Of a stretch of DNA of 64,000 nucleotides, positions 1 through 9,128 are shown piece after piece (the first letter of the stretch is position 1; every line of letters starts with the position of its first letter). The stretch is from Ectobacillus funiculus (GTDB lineage Bacteria > Bacillota > Bacilli > Bacillales > Bacillaceae_G), in the NCBI RefSeq assembly GCF_042429435.1, contig NZ_JBHMAF010000200.1; one strand, written 5' to 3'. The position numbers were made by a program, and so were the translations under genes. Under the pieces are notes generated by a model that made no database searches, was not told the origin of the DNA, and saw nothing but the letters and a program-made list of their open reading frames with translations.

Positions 1-1
1 C

Positions 2-358
2 CATGTGAATGTCGTTGGTGTGAAGGAAATACAACAGGAAAATCTTAAGTTTTATGGAGTCGTAGAAGGAACGAAGATAACAGATGAAATGTACACGATG
101 ACTAATATTATTGAGAAGCCTCAAAGCTCTACCCCTTCTAACCTCGCCGTTATAGGGCGTTATGTATTTACCCCGGAAATTTTCTCCTTCTTAAATAAGA
201 TTCCTCCGGGAATAGGAAATGAAATTCAGTTAACAGATGCGATCCAGGAAATGCTTTCGATTTCTCCATTTATAGCGCGGGTCCTTGAAGAGGATTGCTT
301 TGATTTAGGAAAGGAAGCTGAGTACATGGCTCTTCTAAATCGGATGTTTAAGGGGTAA
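2..358 (+). CDS. galU: UTP--glucose-1-phosphate uridylyltransferase, C-terminal part (cut by window edge)
   Basis: The reading frame is already open at the first bases and ends at 358, so only about the last 118 residues are present. The segment resembles the end of GalU nucleotidyltransferases: a run of IIEKP followed by IGRYVFTPEIF, GNEIQLTDAIQ and a final DLGKEAEYM. GalU makes UDP-glucose from UTP and glucose-1-phosphate. The next gene, 30 bases downstream, oxidises UDP-glucose, so the two fit one operon feeding UDP-glucuronate into surface glycan synthesis. The identification rests on these motifs and on context. Confidence 0.88.
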   Translation, partial: HVNVVGVKEIQQENLKFYGVVEGTKITDEMYTMTNIIEKPQSSTPSNLAVIGRYVFTPEIFSFLNKIPPGIGNEIQLTDAIQEMLSISPFIARVLEEDCFDLGKEAEYMALLNRMFKG

Positions 359-388
359 CAAGGCAGTAGATAAAGCAAGGAGGAAAAT

Positions 389-1672
389 ATGAAGATTTTG
401 GTTATAGGTACGGGTTACGTTGGTACAACAACAGCATTAGTCTTTGCAGAAAATGGTCATAAAGTAACAGGGTTAGATATGGACACGAAAAAGATTGAAA
501 GTTTAACAGCAGGAAACCTTCATTTTTATGAAACAGGTTTAGAGGAATTATTAAGAAAGCATTTGCAAAATGAAATGGTTCAATTTACTACAAATGTAGA
601 GAAGGCTATTCAGGAAAATGACATGATATATATTTGTGTAGGAACTCCTCAAAATGAAGATGGAAGCGCCAATCTTACGTATATAGAGCAAGTTGCTAAA
701 AATGTCGGAAAGTTTATGAAGGGTTATAAACTTGTAGTGACAAAGAGCACCGTTCCGGTCGGGACTGCAGAAAAAGTTACAAATTGGATTAGGGGATCTC
801 AAACATCTCCTCATGAATTTGATGTTGTTTCTAACCCAGAATTTTTACGAGAAGGGTCTGCCCTTTACGATGCACTTAACCCGGACCGAATTGTTGTAGG
901 CGCTTCCACAGAGAGAGCTTTCCAGAAAATGAGGGAGCTCTTTGGAAATGTAACATGTTCTTATGTAGAGACAGCACCAAAAGCAGCTGAATTAATTAAA
1001 TATGCAGCTAATGCATTTCTTGCCTTGAAAATTTCTTATATTAATGAACTAGCAAGATTATGTGATGAACTGAATATAAATGTTACGGAGATTGCAACAG
1101 GAATAGGTTTGGATAAACGGATTGGAACAAGTTTTCTAAGAGCAAGCCTTGGGTATGGAGGTTCCTGTTTTCCTAAGGATGTGAATGCTTTATTGGATAC
1201 AGCAAATCAAAATTCTGTCTCGTTATCTATTTTAGAAAGTGCAGTAAATGTAAATAAAACGCAGCCTTTTTATGTTCTTGAAAAAATGAAGGAAATGTTA
1301 GGGGGCTGGGAAGGAAAGAAGGTTGCTGTACTGGGGTTATCTTTTAAAGCTGGTACGGATGATATGAGAGAGTCGCCTTCTTTAATTATTATTGATTACT
1401 TAATAAAGAAAGGAGTAAATGTAAGTGTACATGACCCTGTCGCTACGTTTTATACAGAATATGTTTCACAGCATGAAACCGTAGAAAAGACAGTTATAGA
1501 TGCAGATGCAATTCTTATTTGCACAGATTGGCCAGAATATGAATTACTAGATTGGATGTCTATTAAAGAGGTGTTAAGAAATCCTATGATTTTTGATGGG
1601 CGTAATATGTTGAATGCAGAAAAATTGAAGAGATTAGGTTTTCTTTACCAAGGAATAGGCTACTTTTATTAG
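389..1672 (+). CDS. UDP-glucose 6-dehydrogenase
   Basis: Oxidises UDP-glucose to UDP-glucuronate with two NAD+. The 427-residue length is normal for the family. The N-terminal Rossmann motif GTGYVG lies at residues 7-12, and the catalytic cysteine sits in GYGGSCFPKD at about residue 260. The EFLREGSA and NPDRIVVG signatures lie between them, and the C-terminal UDP-binding domain includes FKAGTDDMRESPS. The ATG has a good AGGAGG site just upstream. It follows galU and precedes glycosyltransferases. Bacillus has several paralogues (tuaD, ytcA, ywqF) and I cannot say which this matches, so no symbol is given. Confidence 0.95.
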   Translation: MKILVIGTGYVGTTTALVFAENGHKVTGLDMDTKKIESLTAGNLHFYETGLEELLRKHLQNEMVQFTTNVEKAIQENDMIYICVGTPQNEDGSANLTYIEQVAKNVGKFMKGYKLVVTKSTVPVGTAEKVTNWIRGSQTSPHEFDVVSNPEFLREGSALYDALNPDRIVVGASTERAFQKMRELFGNVTCSYVETAPKAAELIKYAANAFLALKISYINELARLCDELNINVTEIATGIGLDKRIGTSFLRASLGYGGSCFPKDVNALLDTANQNSVSLSILESAVNVNKTQPFYVLEKMKEMLGGWEGKKVAVLGLSFKAGTDDMRESPSLIIIDYLIKKGVNVSVHDPVATFYTEYVSQHETVEKTVIDADAILICTDWPEYELLDWMSIKEVLRNPMIFDGRNMLNAEKLKRLGFLYQGIGYFY

Positions 1673-1793
1673 TATTGAATTAAGTTAATCCGTATGTATC
1701 AAGAGATTTTTTGCAAAAAGTCAATGGTAATGAGGCTGAGTGTATGGCAACCCTAAGGCAAATGGAAGCGGATATTGAAGAGGGTGAGGACGA

Positions 1794-2780
1794 TTGTTTT
1801 TATCGGTTGTAATGGCAGTTTACAATGGTGAAGATTATTTACAGGAAGCTATAAACAGTGTTATTTATCAAAGTTTTAAAGATTTTGAATTTATTATTGT
1901 AAACGATGCATCTAGCGATAGTACCTTTCAAATTTTAGAAAGTATTAATGATAGTAGAGTAACTGTAATACATTCAGAGAAAAACGAGGGAGGAGCAGCA
2001 TCTCTCCGAAAAGGGATAAAATATGCTAAAGGTAAATGGATTGCTATTCACGATGCAGATGATATAAGCAACCTAAATAGATTTGCGGCACAAATAGATT
2101 TTATAAAAAGAAACCCTGAAATTTCAGGTGTAGGATCGTTAGTCAAATGTATTCCAGGGAATAAGCACGTGAACGAAGAACAATTGCGAAAAGATCAGGA
2201 AGTAAATATACGTGTTGATAAGGATCATATTCATGATTATCGTTACTGGGGAAATGCCTTTTGTCATGGCTCAATGATGATTTCTAAGGACATATATGAA
2301 AGGGTAGGCGGATATAATCCTAAGTATAAAATCGCATATGATTATGACTTATGGTTACGTATGCAGGAAGTACATCCGTTACAAAAGGTACCTCAAGTTC
2401 TATATAATTGGAGGATTGTATCAAATTCCTTAAGCAGAAAAAATGCAAATGAAACAACTAGAGAAGTATGGGAAATCGAAATGAATTATATATGTAAGCA
2501 ACGGTTTGCTTACTTGAACCGGGAACCTGCATTTACAATTATCGGAAAAAAGGATGCTTATACTAATTTCAATTCGTGGATAAATAAAAAGGGCGGGTTT
2601 TTCGTAAAACAATTCCTAGAAAGTGATACTCAATCAACGATGAAAAAAGCCTATAAAAGTTTTTTAAAACAAAAAGAGGATGCCATTGTCTTAATTGGTG
2701 ATGAATATTCTATGCATATCCTTTCTTTTCTTCAAAATAGGGGAATGAAATTAAACAAAAACGTTTTTATTATCCACTAA
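1794..2780 (+). CDS. Family 2 glycosyltransferase (first of a tandem pair)
   Basis: A 328-residue protein with a GT-A fold at its N-terminus: VVMAVYNG at the start, IIVNDASSD, and the metal-binding HDADD (DXD) near residue 85. No membrane segments are evident. The start is TTG at 1794, preceded by a GAGGGTGAGG-like site, and no ATG fits better. It shares layout and wording with the next gene (2794-3795), including a C-terminal NAD-binding-like tail, so the pair looks like a tandem duplication. The donor sugar is unknown. Neighbours making UDP-glucuronate suggest a glycan assembled at the cell or spore surface. Confidence 0.88.
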   Translation: MFLSVVMAVYNGEDYLQEAINSVIYQSFKDFEFIIVNDASSDSTFQILESINDSRVTVIHSEKNEGGAASLRKGIKYAKGKWIAIHDADDISNLNRFAAQIDFIKRNPEISGVGSLVKCIPGNKHVNEEQLRKDQEVNIRVDKDHIHDYRYWGNAFCHGSMMISKDIYERVGGYNPKYKIAYDYDLWLRMQEVHPLQKVPQVLYNWRIVSNSLSRKNANETTREVWEIEMNYICKQRFAYLNREPAFTIIGKKDAYTNFNSWINKKGGFFVKQFLESDTQSTMKKAYKSFLKQKEDAIVLIGDEYSMHILSFLQNRGMKLNKNVFIIH

Positions 2781-2793
2781 AGGAGAGATGCAG

Positions 2794-3795
2794 GTGAAGG
2801 TATCGGTTGTAATGACTGTATATAATGGTGAAAAGTATTTGCAAGAAGCAATTGATAGTATTCTTCGTCAAACATACAAAGACTTTGAATTTATCATTGT
2901 AAATGATGGTTCTAAAGATGGTACGGGGGACATTCTAAATAAAGTAACTGATTCACGAGTAAAAGTAATCCATTTTCAAAATAATGAAGGATCGGTAAAG
3001 AGGTTAAACTATGCAATTGATCTAGCAGAAGGAGATTGGATATTTATTCAAGATGCAGATGATATTAGTTTAGAAAGTCGTATAGAGAAACAAGTAAACT
3101 ATATACAAAATTCTGATTCGAATTTGGTAGTTTTAGGAGCCTTCATGAAATGCATCGAGGGTGAAGATCAAATTCCAACACCTAAACTGGAAGCAATAGA
3201 AAAGTACTGGAATACATTAGACACGCACAAAAAAATCGGTGATGAAAAGCTAAGAGGATGTCCTCTTTGTCATGGAACAGTTGTATTTTCTAAAGCTGCA
3301 TTTTTAAAAGCAGGTAAATATGATCCCTTTTATACAGTGCCGTATGATATGGATTTATGGATAAGGATGGGTCAGCTAGGTAGAATTGAAAAAGTTCCAG
3401 AGATTCTGTATCTGTATCGTATTTATTTAAAATCCTTATCCAATAAAAATTGGGTTGAAACCTGTAATCAAATGATGCATATATCTTGTAAATACATTAG
3501 GGAATTAATTTACTATAAGTATGATTCCCCTAGATTTGTATTAATTGGAAAAAATAAAGCTATTAAGAATTTTTATGCAAATGTACTTCCTTTTGTTGAT
3601 ATCAAGATTACGTATGTAATCAGTGAAGATGAAACAAAACCAGCAAAAAAAGCATTTAAACTCGTTGTAAACCGCAAAGCTGATGGGATACTAATACTAG
3701 AGGGATTCCGTGAGCGTGAATTTGTAGCTTATTTAGTAGCTAAAGGTATGCGTTATAATTCAAATGTTTTTAGACTACAAAACGGAGTGTTCTAA
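2794..3795 (+). CDS. Family 2 glycosyltransferase (second of the pair)
   Basis: A GT-A glycosyltransferase with VVMTVYNG, IIVNDGSKDG and QDADD (DXD). It is clearly paralogous to the preceding gene and only 13 bases after it. An ATG at 2788 lies just 2 bases from the AGGAG site, while GTG at 2794 has an 8-base spacing, so I prefer GTG. The C-terminal 100 residues (RFVLIGKNKAIKNFY, then ADGILILEG) are shared in style with the upstream copy and look like a small Rossmann-like appendage. Substrates cannot be told from sequence. Confidence 0.88.
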   Translation: MKVSVVMTVYNGEKYLQEAIDSILRQTYKDFEFIIVNDGSKDGTGDILNKVTDSRVKVIHFQNNEGSVKRLNYAIDLAEGDWIFIQDADDISLESRIEKQVNYIQNSDSNLVVLGAFMKCIEGEDQIPTPKLEAIEKYWNTLDTHKKIGDEKLRGCPLCHGTVVFSKAAFLKAGKYDPFYTVPYDMDLWIRMGQLGRIEKVPEILYLYRIYLKSLSNKNWVETCNQMMHISCKYIRELIYYKYDSPRFVLIGKNKAIKNFYANVLPFVDIKITYVISEDETKPAKKAFKLVVNRKADGILILEGFREREFVAYLVAKGMRYNSNVFRLQNGVF

Positions 3796-3872
3796 AGTAC
3801 AGGGGAATCGGAGTAACTTTCCTCTTACTGCATATTTAGTTGAATATCCTTTTTAAAAAGGAGTTAAAATGA

Positions 3873-4457
3873 ATGGATGAATTTAAATCAATTATTGTAA
3901 AAAGAGGTAAATATGATTGGGAATTGGAAGTAATAAACCCAACCCAACTTGAGTTGATTGGTAAAGGGGCACAGGGAGCTGTATTCAAGCTTTCCGAAGA
4001 ACGTTGTGTAAAAATCTATCTAAAGGAAAACTATTATATTAGCGAGAGAGATGCACTAAAGGCAGCGAAGGATTCTCAGATAGTCCCCAAAATGTACGAG
4101 GCGGGTTCTAACTATATTGTTATGGAATACATTAAGGGACAATCTTTAGAAGAATATCTTAACTTATATGGTTTTTTTCCTGAACCTATTGTTAGACAAA
4201 TTTTATATGTATTTCAAGAAATGAAGAGAGTTGGATTTAAGAGGATTGATGCTCGTCTTCGCCATATGTTTCTCACTGATGAGGGCGTAATCAAGGTAAT
4301 CGATCATGTAAAAGCACTTTCGAGTGGACTACCGTATCCTTATAAATTTTTGAAAGGCCTCAGTAAGAGAAATTTATTAGATTCGTTTTTGGAACAAGTG
4401 AAAAAAATAGATTCGAAGCAATATTCAGAGTGGAAGAATGTAATAAGTAAATTATAA
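3873..4457 (+). CDS. Protein-kinase-like protein (small, 194 aa)
   Basis: Contains a compact kinase fold. A glycine-rich loop (GKGAQGAVFKL) lies near residue 30, a VAIK-like lysine in CVKIYLKE, a hinge (YIVMEYIKGQSLEEYL), a catalytic-loop-like RIDARLRHMFL, and VIDHVK in the DFG position. It is shorter than Ser/Thr kinases (about 270 aa) and resembles the small YrzF-type kinase-like proteins of bacilli. A strong AAAAAGGAG precedes the ATG at 3873. A second ATG four bases upstream gives only three codons. Sitting among glycosyltransferases, it may phosphorylate a sugar or a coat component. That role is inference. Confidence 0.65.
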   Translation: MDEFKSIIVKRGKYDWELEVINPTQLELIGKGAQGAVFKLSEERCVKIYLKENYYISERDALKAAKDSQIVPKMYEAGSNYIVMEYIKGQSLEEYLNLYGFFPEPIVRQILYVFQEMKRVGFKRIDARLRHMFLTDEGVIKVIDHVKALSSGLPYPYKFLKGLSKRNLLDSFLEQVKKIDSKQYSEWKNVISKL

Positions 4458-4538
4458 AGAAGATTCTCTAATAATATGTTCGGGCGGAGGTTTAAGTGTT
4501 AGTTTTTTAGATAAATAAAAAGGGCGGGTGGGGCGTGT

Positions 4539-5498
4539 TTGGATGCATCTAACATCTTTGATAAATATGGCAAAAAGATTTTGATAAGTGAAATTCAGTG
4601 GGTATGTAAAGAACATCAGTTAGGAGATTTTCAGAGAGTTATTCAAGTTCTTGGAAAAACCAATACAAATATTTTAGTTGAAACACAAAAAGGTAAATAT
4701 GTTCTACGGTATTTAACCTTTCCCGGTTCTCAGAAACGTATAATTTATATTGAGGATACTATTTTATGTCTGAAGAAAGCCTTTTTACCTGTTGAGAATG
4801 CGATTCCAAATAAATCTGGGGATTGTTACTCTTATATTAATAGCAGAATGATTCAAGTATATCGTTTTATAGAGGGTGTACAATTTAGTTTTAAGCCTAA
4901 TCAGTTAATATCAAGTGGAGATATGCTTAATCAATTTCATGCTGCTCTCAGATCACAGGTACAGGGTCCCTCACCAAGCTACTTAAATCACCCTTCAGAA
5001 GAAAACCTTGAAAAAAAAATGAACGATTTATATAAAAAACAGAAATATATATCAAATACCTCGTTATCTATAATTGAATCCCTATATTCTTCTATTATCA
5101 AGCAGTGGGAAAAGGAAAATAAAGATTATTTACCACGAACAATTATTCATGATGACTGGCATCCTTGGAACCAACTTTATGATAAGGCTGATCGTGTTAT
5201 ATGTATTTTGGACTTAGATGGAGTTCAGCAAGGGCTACGGATATATGATGTAGCATATAGTATATATCATATTTATAAGAATGCACCTAGACATTTTAAT
5301 AAGGCGTATTCGAAAATCTTTTTGAATGGATATGGGGCGTTAACAAATGAGGAAAAGACTATTTTACCATTAGTCATTGCAAAAGTAGGTTTATTTTTTA
5401 TTATAAGATCCGTGAAGGAAACAGAGAAAGAATTAAAAGATACTGAACCTGTCATTCAATTTTTACTTAGCAAGGAGGGGAAAGGGCTTTTCTTATAA
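4539..5498 (+). CDS. Phosphotransferase (APH/CotS-like family)
   Basis: A 319-residue member of the aminoglycoside-phosphotransferase/CotS-like kinase fold. The Brenner motif appears as IIHDDWHPWNQL, followed by the metal-binding ILDLDGVQQG and IYDVAYSIY. The start is TTG at 4539 behind a G-rich site and is not certain. Proteins of this family (CotS, CotI, YutH) sit in bacillus spore coats and are encoded next to sugar-nucleotide genes. The same arrangement here suggests a spore-coat glycan kinase rather than drug resistance. The identification is by motif and context. Confidence 0.7.
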   Translation: MDASNIFDKYGKKILISEIQWVCKEHQLGDFQRVIQVLGKTNTNILVETQKGKYVLRYLTFPGSQKRIIYIEDTILCLKKAFLPVENAIPNKSGDCYSYINSRMIQVYRFIEGVQFSFKPNQLISSGDMLNQFHAALRSQVQGPSPSYLNHPSEENLEKKMNDLYKKQKYISNTSLSIIESLYSSIIKQWEKENKDYLPRTIIHDDWHPWNQLYDKADRVICILDLDGVQQGLRIYDVAYSIYHIYKNAPRHFNKAYSKIFLNGYGALTNEEKTILPLVIAKVGLFFIIRSVKETEKELKDTEPVIQFLLSKEGKGLFL

Positions 5499-5687
5499 AT
5501 TCAGTATCCTCGATGTTGGGTTAAAGTTTTGAATGTTAATTAAAAACTTAGAGAGAATACTAGGTCTCAATGTATCTGCACTGGCTATAGTAGGAAAGAA
5601 TGACTTCTGTGGTCAGTTTGGTTGTATTCATTAGAGTTCATGACTAGTTCTGCTTAGAACTTGCACAAAAATAATCTCAAAGGATAT

Positions 5688-5739
5688 AAAAGCAAGAAAA
5701 TACCCTGTCGTGATGAGAGCAGGATATTTTCTTGCTTTT
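5688..5739. terminator. Bidirectional terminator between convergent genes
   Basis: Twenty-base arms AAAAGCAAGAAAATACCCTG (5688-5707) and its near-perfect complement (5720-5739) flank a 12-base loop. A- and T-rich edges on both sides let it serve the phosphotransferase gene (plus) and the epimerase gene (minus). Bases 5499-5687 before it hold no gene that I can recognise. Confidence 0.85.
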
Positions 5740-5748
5740 CTTTTAACC

Positions 5749-6720
5749 TTATATAGAGAGTTTCTTTCTATATACATTAATTGTTAACTGCAGTCCTTCT
5801 TCTAAATTTACTTTCGGTTCCCATCCCAATAAATTTTTTGCTTTTTGAATATCCGGTCTTCTTTGTTTTGGATCATCTTGAGGAAGCGGCTGAAAGGAAA
5901 TTGTACTGTGGGAATTAGTAAATTGCTTGACTAAATGTGCTATATCGATAATTTTGTACTCTAAGGAATTTCCAATATTAATAATTTCTCCATTCGCTTT
6001 ATCCTTCTCCATCATTAACATGAGCGCTCGAATCGTATCTGTCACATAGCAAAAAGAACGAGTTTGCGTGCCATCTCCATACACTGTAATATCAGCGCCA
6101 GTCAATGCCTGAGTCACAAAATTTGAGATCACTCTTCCATCATCGTTACGAAGTCCAGCTGAATACGTATTGAAGATACGTGCAACTTTGACAGGGGTAC
6201 GATAAAGGGAATGATATAAATAACAAAGAACCTCACCCATCCGCTTTGATTCATCATAGCAAGCTCGCGGTCCCCAGGTGTTTACGTTTCCTCGATATAT
6301 CTCACTTTGAGGGTGGATTTCTGGGTCGCCGTAAGCCTCGCTCGTACTAGTGTACAGGATTTTCGCTCCTGTCCGCTTTGCTAACTCCAACATATTGTAT
6401 GTTCCTTTACTATTCACCTCAATTGTTTCAAAAGGAATAGCCTGATAGAATTTCGGAGAAGCAGGGGAAGCAAGATGATAAATTTCATGGATGTTGGCAA
6501 ATCCCAATATATTTAATATATCCGGTTGTGTTATATCAAATTGTACAAATTGAAATTTAGGATAATTAAGTAGATCTTCTATATTCTCTCTTTTTCCAGT
6601 GGAAAAGTTATCTAATCCTATTACTAACACTTTTTCATCTTTTAGGAGATTGCGTGCTAAATATGATCCCAAAAAACCTGCAACACCTGTAATAATGACA
6701 GTTTTAGACAAGATGTTCAC
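5749..6720 (-). CDS. NAD-dependent sugar epimerase, UDP-glucuronate decarboxylase type
   Basis: An extended short-chain dehydrogenase of 323 residues. The nucleotide-binding GVAGFLG lies at residues 12-18, the catalytic TSTSE near 134-137, and YDESK has Y155 and K159. The stretch SEAYGDPEIHPQ, followed by GNVNTWGPRACYDESKR, is the pattern typical of UDP-glucuronate decarboxylase (UXS), which makes UDP-xylose from UDP-glucuronate. Since the UDP-glucuronate-forming dehydrogenase lies 4 kb away, a UDP-xylose branch is plausible. UDP-glucose/glucuronate 4-epimerase is the alternative. Confidence 0.75.
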   Translation of the reverse strand: MNILSKTVIITGVAGFLGSYLARNLLKDEKVLVIGLDNFSTGKRENIEDLLNYPKFQFVQFDITQPDILNILGFANIHEIYHLASPASPKFYQAIPFETIEVNSKGTYNMLELAKRTGAKILYTSTSEAYGDPEIHPQSEIYRGNVNTWGPRACYDESKRMGEVLCYLYHSLYRTPVKVARIFNTYSAGLRNDDGRVISNFVTQALTGADITVYGDGTQTRSFCYVTDTIRALMLMMEKDKANGEIINIGNSLEYKIIDIAHLVKQFTNSHSTISFQPLPQDDPKQRRPDIQKAKNLLGWEPKVNLEEGLQLTINVYRKKLSI

Positions 6721-7012
6721 CTCATACTGTTAATAAACATGTAAAACGTCAATAGCATTATATGAGAATGGCAGCAAAGAGGTGATTTTAAAGGAAAGGA
6801 GTTTTCGGTTTTTCTCATACTATTTCAAGGTGGGAATAAAATGTTATAGATGAACATTTCCAGGCAAATGATTGTGTTTTTTATAAGCACAATTTAAGCA
6901 TCCGGAGCACGGGAACACTTTTTATGAAGGAAGCAGAGATGGTGCCGATTACTTTTATAACGGAATAGCAACTTGAATATATATAGAAGAGAGCAAAAGG
7001 GGGAATGGGTGG

Positions 7013-7750
7013 ATGGTTTCCATTATCGCATGTACAAACAGGGACTATTCCTTAGACAATATTCTCCAAAACTATGAGCGGCAATTATACAAGGAAAAAG
7101 AATTAATTATCGTATTAAACCATAATCGTATGGACATAAACAAATGGAGGAAAGCAGCTGAACCTTATAAAGATGTAACGATTTATCAGCTTCCTCAGCA
7201 TGTCACTCTTGGTGAATGCTATAATTTTGCGATACCGAAGGCTCGTTATGACTATATTGCCAAGATGGATGATGATGATTATTATTCACCTTATTACCTC
7301 TCAGAAGCGATGAAGGGATTTGAAGTGAGCGGCGCTTCTGTCGTGGGCAAAAGCACTGTATTTATTTATTACCTTGGTCAACAGGATCTGACTGTATTTC
7401 ATGAAAATCATGAATTTGCCAAAGCCTCTAAGGTTGAGGAGTTGTTTGAAACCTATTTATTAGGTGCGACTCTCGTATTTCGAAAAGACCTGTTTCCTCA
7501 TATTTCTTTTGAACCTATCAATGTTGGAGAGGATACTAGATTTTTAGAAGCATGCTTAAAGAATGGGATTCTTGTGTATAGCACTTCAAAGTATAACTAT
7601 GTATATATCCGATATCCGCGTTCTATCCACCATACCTCTACATTTCAAGAATATAAGCTTTTGGAGCAATCGAGAATTATAAAAAAAACGAAGGATTTTC
7701 ATGACGATATCACTTTAAGCGTTGCTGATATCTTTAAACAAGAGGAGTAA
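7013..7750 (+). CDS. Glycosyltransferase family 2-like protein
   Basis: A 245-residue protein opening with VSIIACTNRD, then KELIIVLNHN, LGECYNFAIPKA and a metal-binding KMDDDDYYSPYY (DXD-like) near residue 85, typical of GT-A transferases that use a fixed acceptor. A strong AAGGGGG site precedes ATG 7013, and another nearby ATG is out of frame. It is separated from the epimerase by a divergent 290-base gap. It probably belongs to the same spore-glycan set. Substrate unknown. Confidence 0.8.
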   Translation: MVSIIACTNRDYSLDNILQNYERQLYKEKELIIVLNHNRMDINKWRKAAEPYKDVTIYQLPQHVTLGECYNFAIPKARYDYIAKMDDDDYYSPYYLSEAMKGFEVSGASVVGKSTVFIYYLGQQDLTVFHENHEFAKASKVEELFETYLLGATLVFRKDLFPHISFEPINVGEDTRFLEACLKNGILVYSTSKYNYVYIRYPRSIHHTSTFQEYKLLEQSRIIKKTKDFHDDITLSVADIFKQEE

Positions 7751-7820
7751 GGTATATTTTTTCAGGAGTAACAGCATATAGTGTATATATGAAAAAATGC
7801 AAAGCTCAGGAGGGAAAGCT

Positions 7821-8516
7821 ATGAAAAGGCAGGATAAAGATCGCTCGGAGCAAACGCCCCTTCTTTATATTTCTCAACCTCATCTGAAAATACCGGCTGC
7901 CTCAATGCAGCAGTCCTTTATTCTAAAGTCCAGCAGCTCTGACCCAGCAACTGCAAAACGACAAGAAGATAAAGCCGAACCAATTTTGCCAGATAAGAAA
8001 ATAGTGCAACAGGTCGACCAATCCATTCTTACAGAAGAAACAGAAGCTGTTATTCCAAGTGCTGCGGCAGCAGTTTTAGAAGTTGTTGATTCTGAGGAAG
8101 CAATTTCGGAGCCTAACAGTGTAGAAGAGCAGGAAGCAATTTCGGAGTCCAACAGTGCAGAAGAGCAGGAAGCAGTTTTGAAGACTGTCAGCGCGAAAGA
8201 TGAAGAAGCTTCTTTGGAAGCGGACAGTGCAGAGGTCCCTGATTCTGCTGTGTTTCAGGAGAAAGAGGAAAGACCAGCTTCTATCATTCGAAAACCCTTC
8301 CGTGATATGAATATTGAAGAAAAGCTATCGTACTTGCTGCATCGTCCGCATTATATTCCAAAGGTTACCTGTGAAGTAACAACTAAAACAGAGGAATATG
8401 TAGGATATATTGTTTCTTTTAATGATGATGTTGTTGAGCTAAGAACTCAATCTCAACTTTTTATGAGGAAGATACCATATGAAGACATTATTGATATTCA
8501 AATGCGGGCATTATGA
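7821..8516 (+). CDS. cotO: Spore coat protein CotO-like
   Basis: A 231-residue protein with three parts: an N-terminal PLLYISQPHLKIP motif, a long acidic low-complexity middle with repeated NSAEEQEA-type units, and a conserved C-terminal domain (MNIEEKLSYLLHRPHYIPKVTCEV, then IPYEDIIDIQM). This layout matches CotO (YjbX), a morphogenetic coat protein. The frame is open from 7797, but AGGAGGG at 7809-7815 places the start at ATG 7821. The next gene is the CotZ-like protein, the same neighbour as in B. subtilis, though here convergent. Confidence 0.82.
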   Translation: MKRQDKDRSEQTPLLYISQPHLKIPAASMQQSFILKSSSSDPATAKRQEDKAEPILPDKKIVQQVDQSILTEETEAVIPSAAAAVLEVVDSEEAISEPNSVEEQEAISESNSAEEQEAVLKTVSAKDEEASLEADSAEVPDSAVFQEKEERPASIIRKPFRDMNIEEKLSYLLHRPHYIPKVTCEVTTKTEEYVGYIVSFNDDVVELRTQSQLFMRKIPYEDIIDIQMRAL

Positions 8517-8525
8517 CAAATGAAA

Positions 8526-8549
8526 AAGCGGTAGAATCCTCTACCGCTT
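8526..8549. terminator. Terminator between cotO and cotZ-like gene
   Basis: Arms AAGCGGTAGA (8526-8535) and TCTACCGCTT (8540-8549) with a 4-base loop, followed by T-rich DNA on the plus strand and preceded by AAAAA, so it can act in both directions between convergent coat genes. Confidence 0.85.
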
Positions 8550-8572
8550 ATAGTTTTTTAGTTTACATAAGG

Positions 8573-9004
8573 TTATACACCAGGAATAAATGTGTCCTCA
8601 ATACATGCAATTCCGCAGAAGCAGTTTAAATCAACAACGATAGATTGATTTGTTTTTTCAAATTCACAAACTCCTAAATTCTTGCGATCCACATCTAACA
8701 CTCTTAGTACCGCACAGCAATCCTCCACGCTTTCTACACGGAAGAATTCAGAGGATTTAGTTTCACAAAATTTCTGATCGAAAAAATGACCGAAGAATAG
8801 TTCTCCTGTTTTCGTGTAAAGAGAAATTACACGAGTATTTGGCTTCATCCCGTGGTGGTGAGTTGCGCCAAGAACTGGATTTAAGCAGTTCGTTGGGCAG
8901 CCAATGAAGTCGTCATACGCTTTTTGGATGTCGTCAATGAATTTTACGATATCGCATACGCAGTTAGAGTCCTGTTGATATTTATCATTATCCTTACAGC
9001 TCAT
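8573..9004 (-). CDS. Spore coat/exosporium protein, CotZ/CotY/ExsY family
   Basis: A cysteine-rich protein of 143 residues. NCVCDIVKFIDDIQKA near the start, GCPTNCLNPVLGA, TRVISLYTKTGELF, FFRVESVEDCCAVLRVL and the closing VDLNCFCGIACIEDTFI are the hallmarks of the CotZ/ExsY family. These proteins form the disulfide-linked crust or exosporium shell of the spore. AAGGAG lies 8 bases before the ATG at 9004, which is better placed than the GTG at 9013. There is only one copy here, whereas many bacilli carry tandem cotY/cotZ. Confidence 0.92.
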   Translation of the reverse strand: MSCKDNDKYQQDSNCVCDIVKFIDDIQKAYDDFIGCPTNCLNPVLGATHHHGMKPNTRVISLYTKTGELFFGHFFDQKFCETKSSEFFRVESVEDCCAVLRVLDVDRKNLGVCEFEKTNQSIVVDLNCFCGIACIEDTFIPGV

Positions 9005-9128
9005 TGATGTCACTCCTTATCATTAAGGTTTTGATTTACATTAATAGAATATTGAAAAGCGGTATAATCGGTTACTGCACACATGCTGATTTTTTGGAAA
9101 TGGGCATTTGTATAGAGGGGGGCAGAAG

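Noticed and set aside
1720..1793. Stretch readable as GNEAECMATLRQMEADIEEGED, similar to the end of GalU (GKEAEYMALLNRM)
   Set aside because: Too short and in a frame ending in the next gene. It might be a relic of a duplicated galU tail, but cannot be told from chance.
8080..8240. Repeated units in cotO considered as a DNA tandem repeat or CRISPR-like array
   Set aside because: Units are about 45 bases, imperfect and in frame, coding for acidic low-complexity protein.
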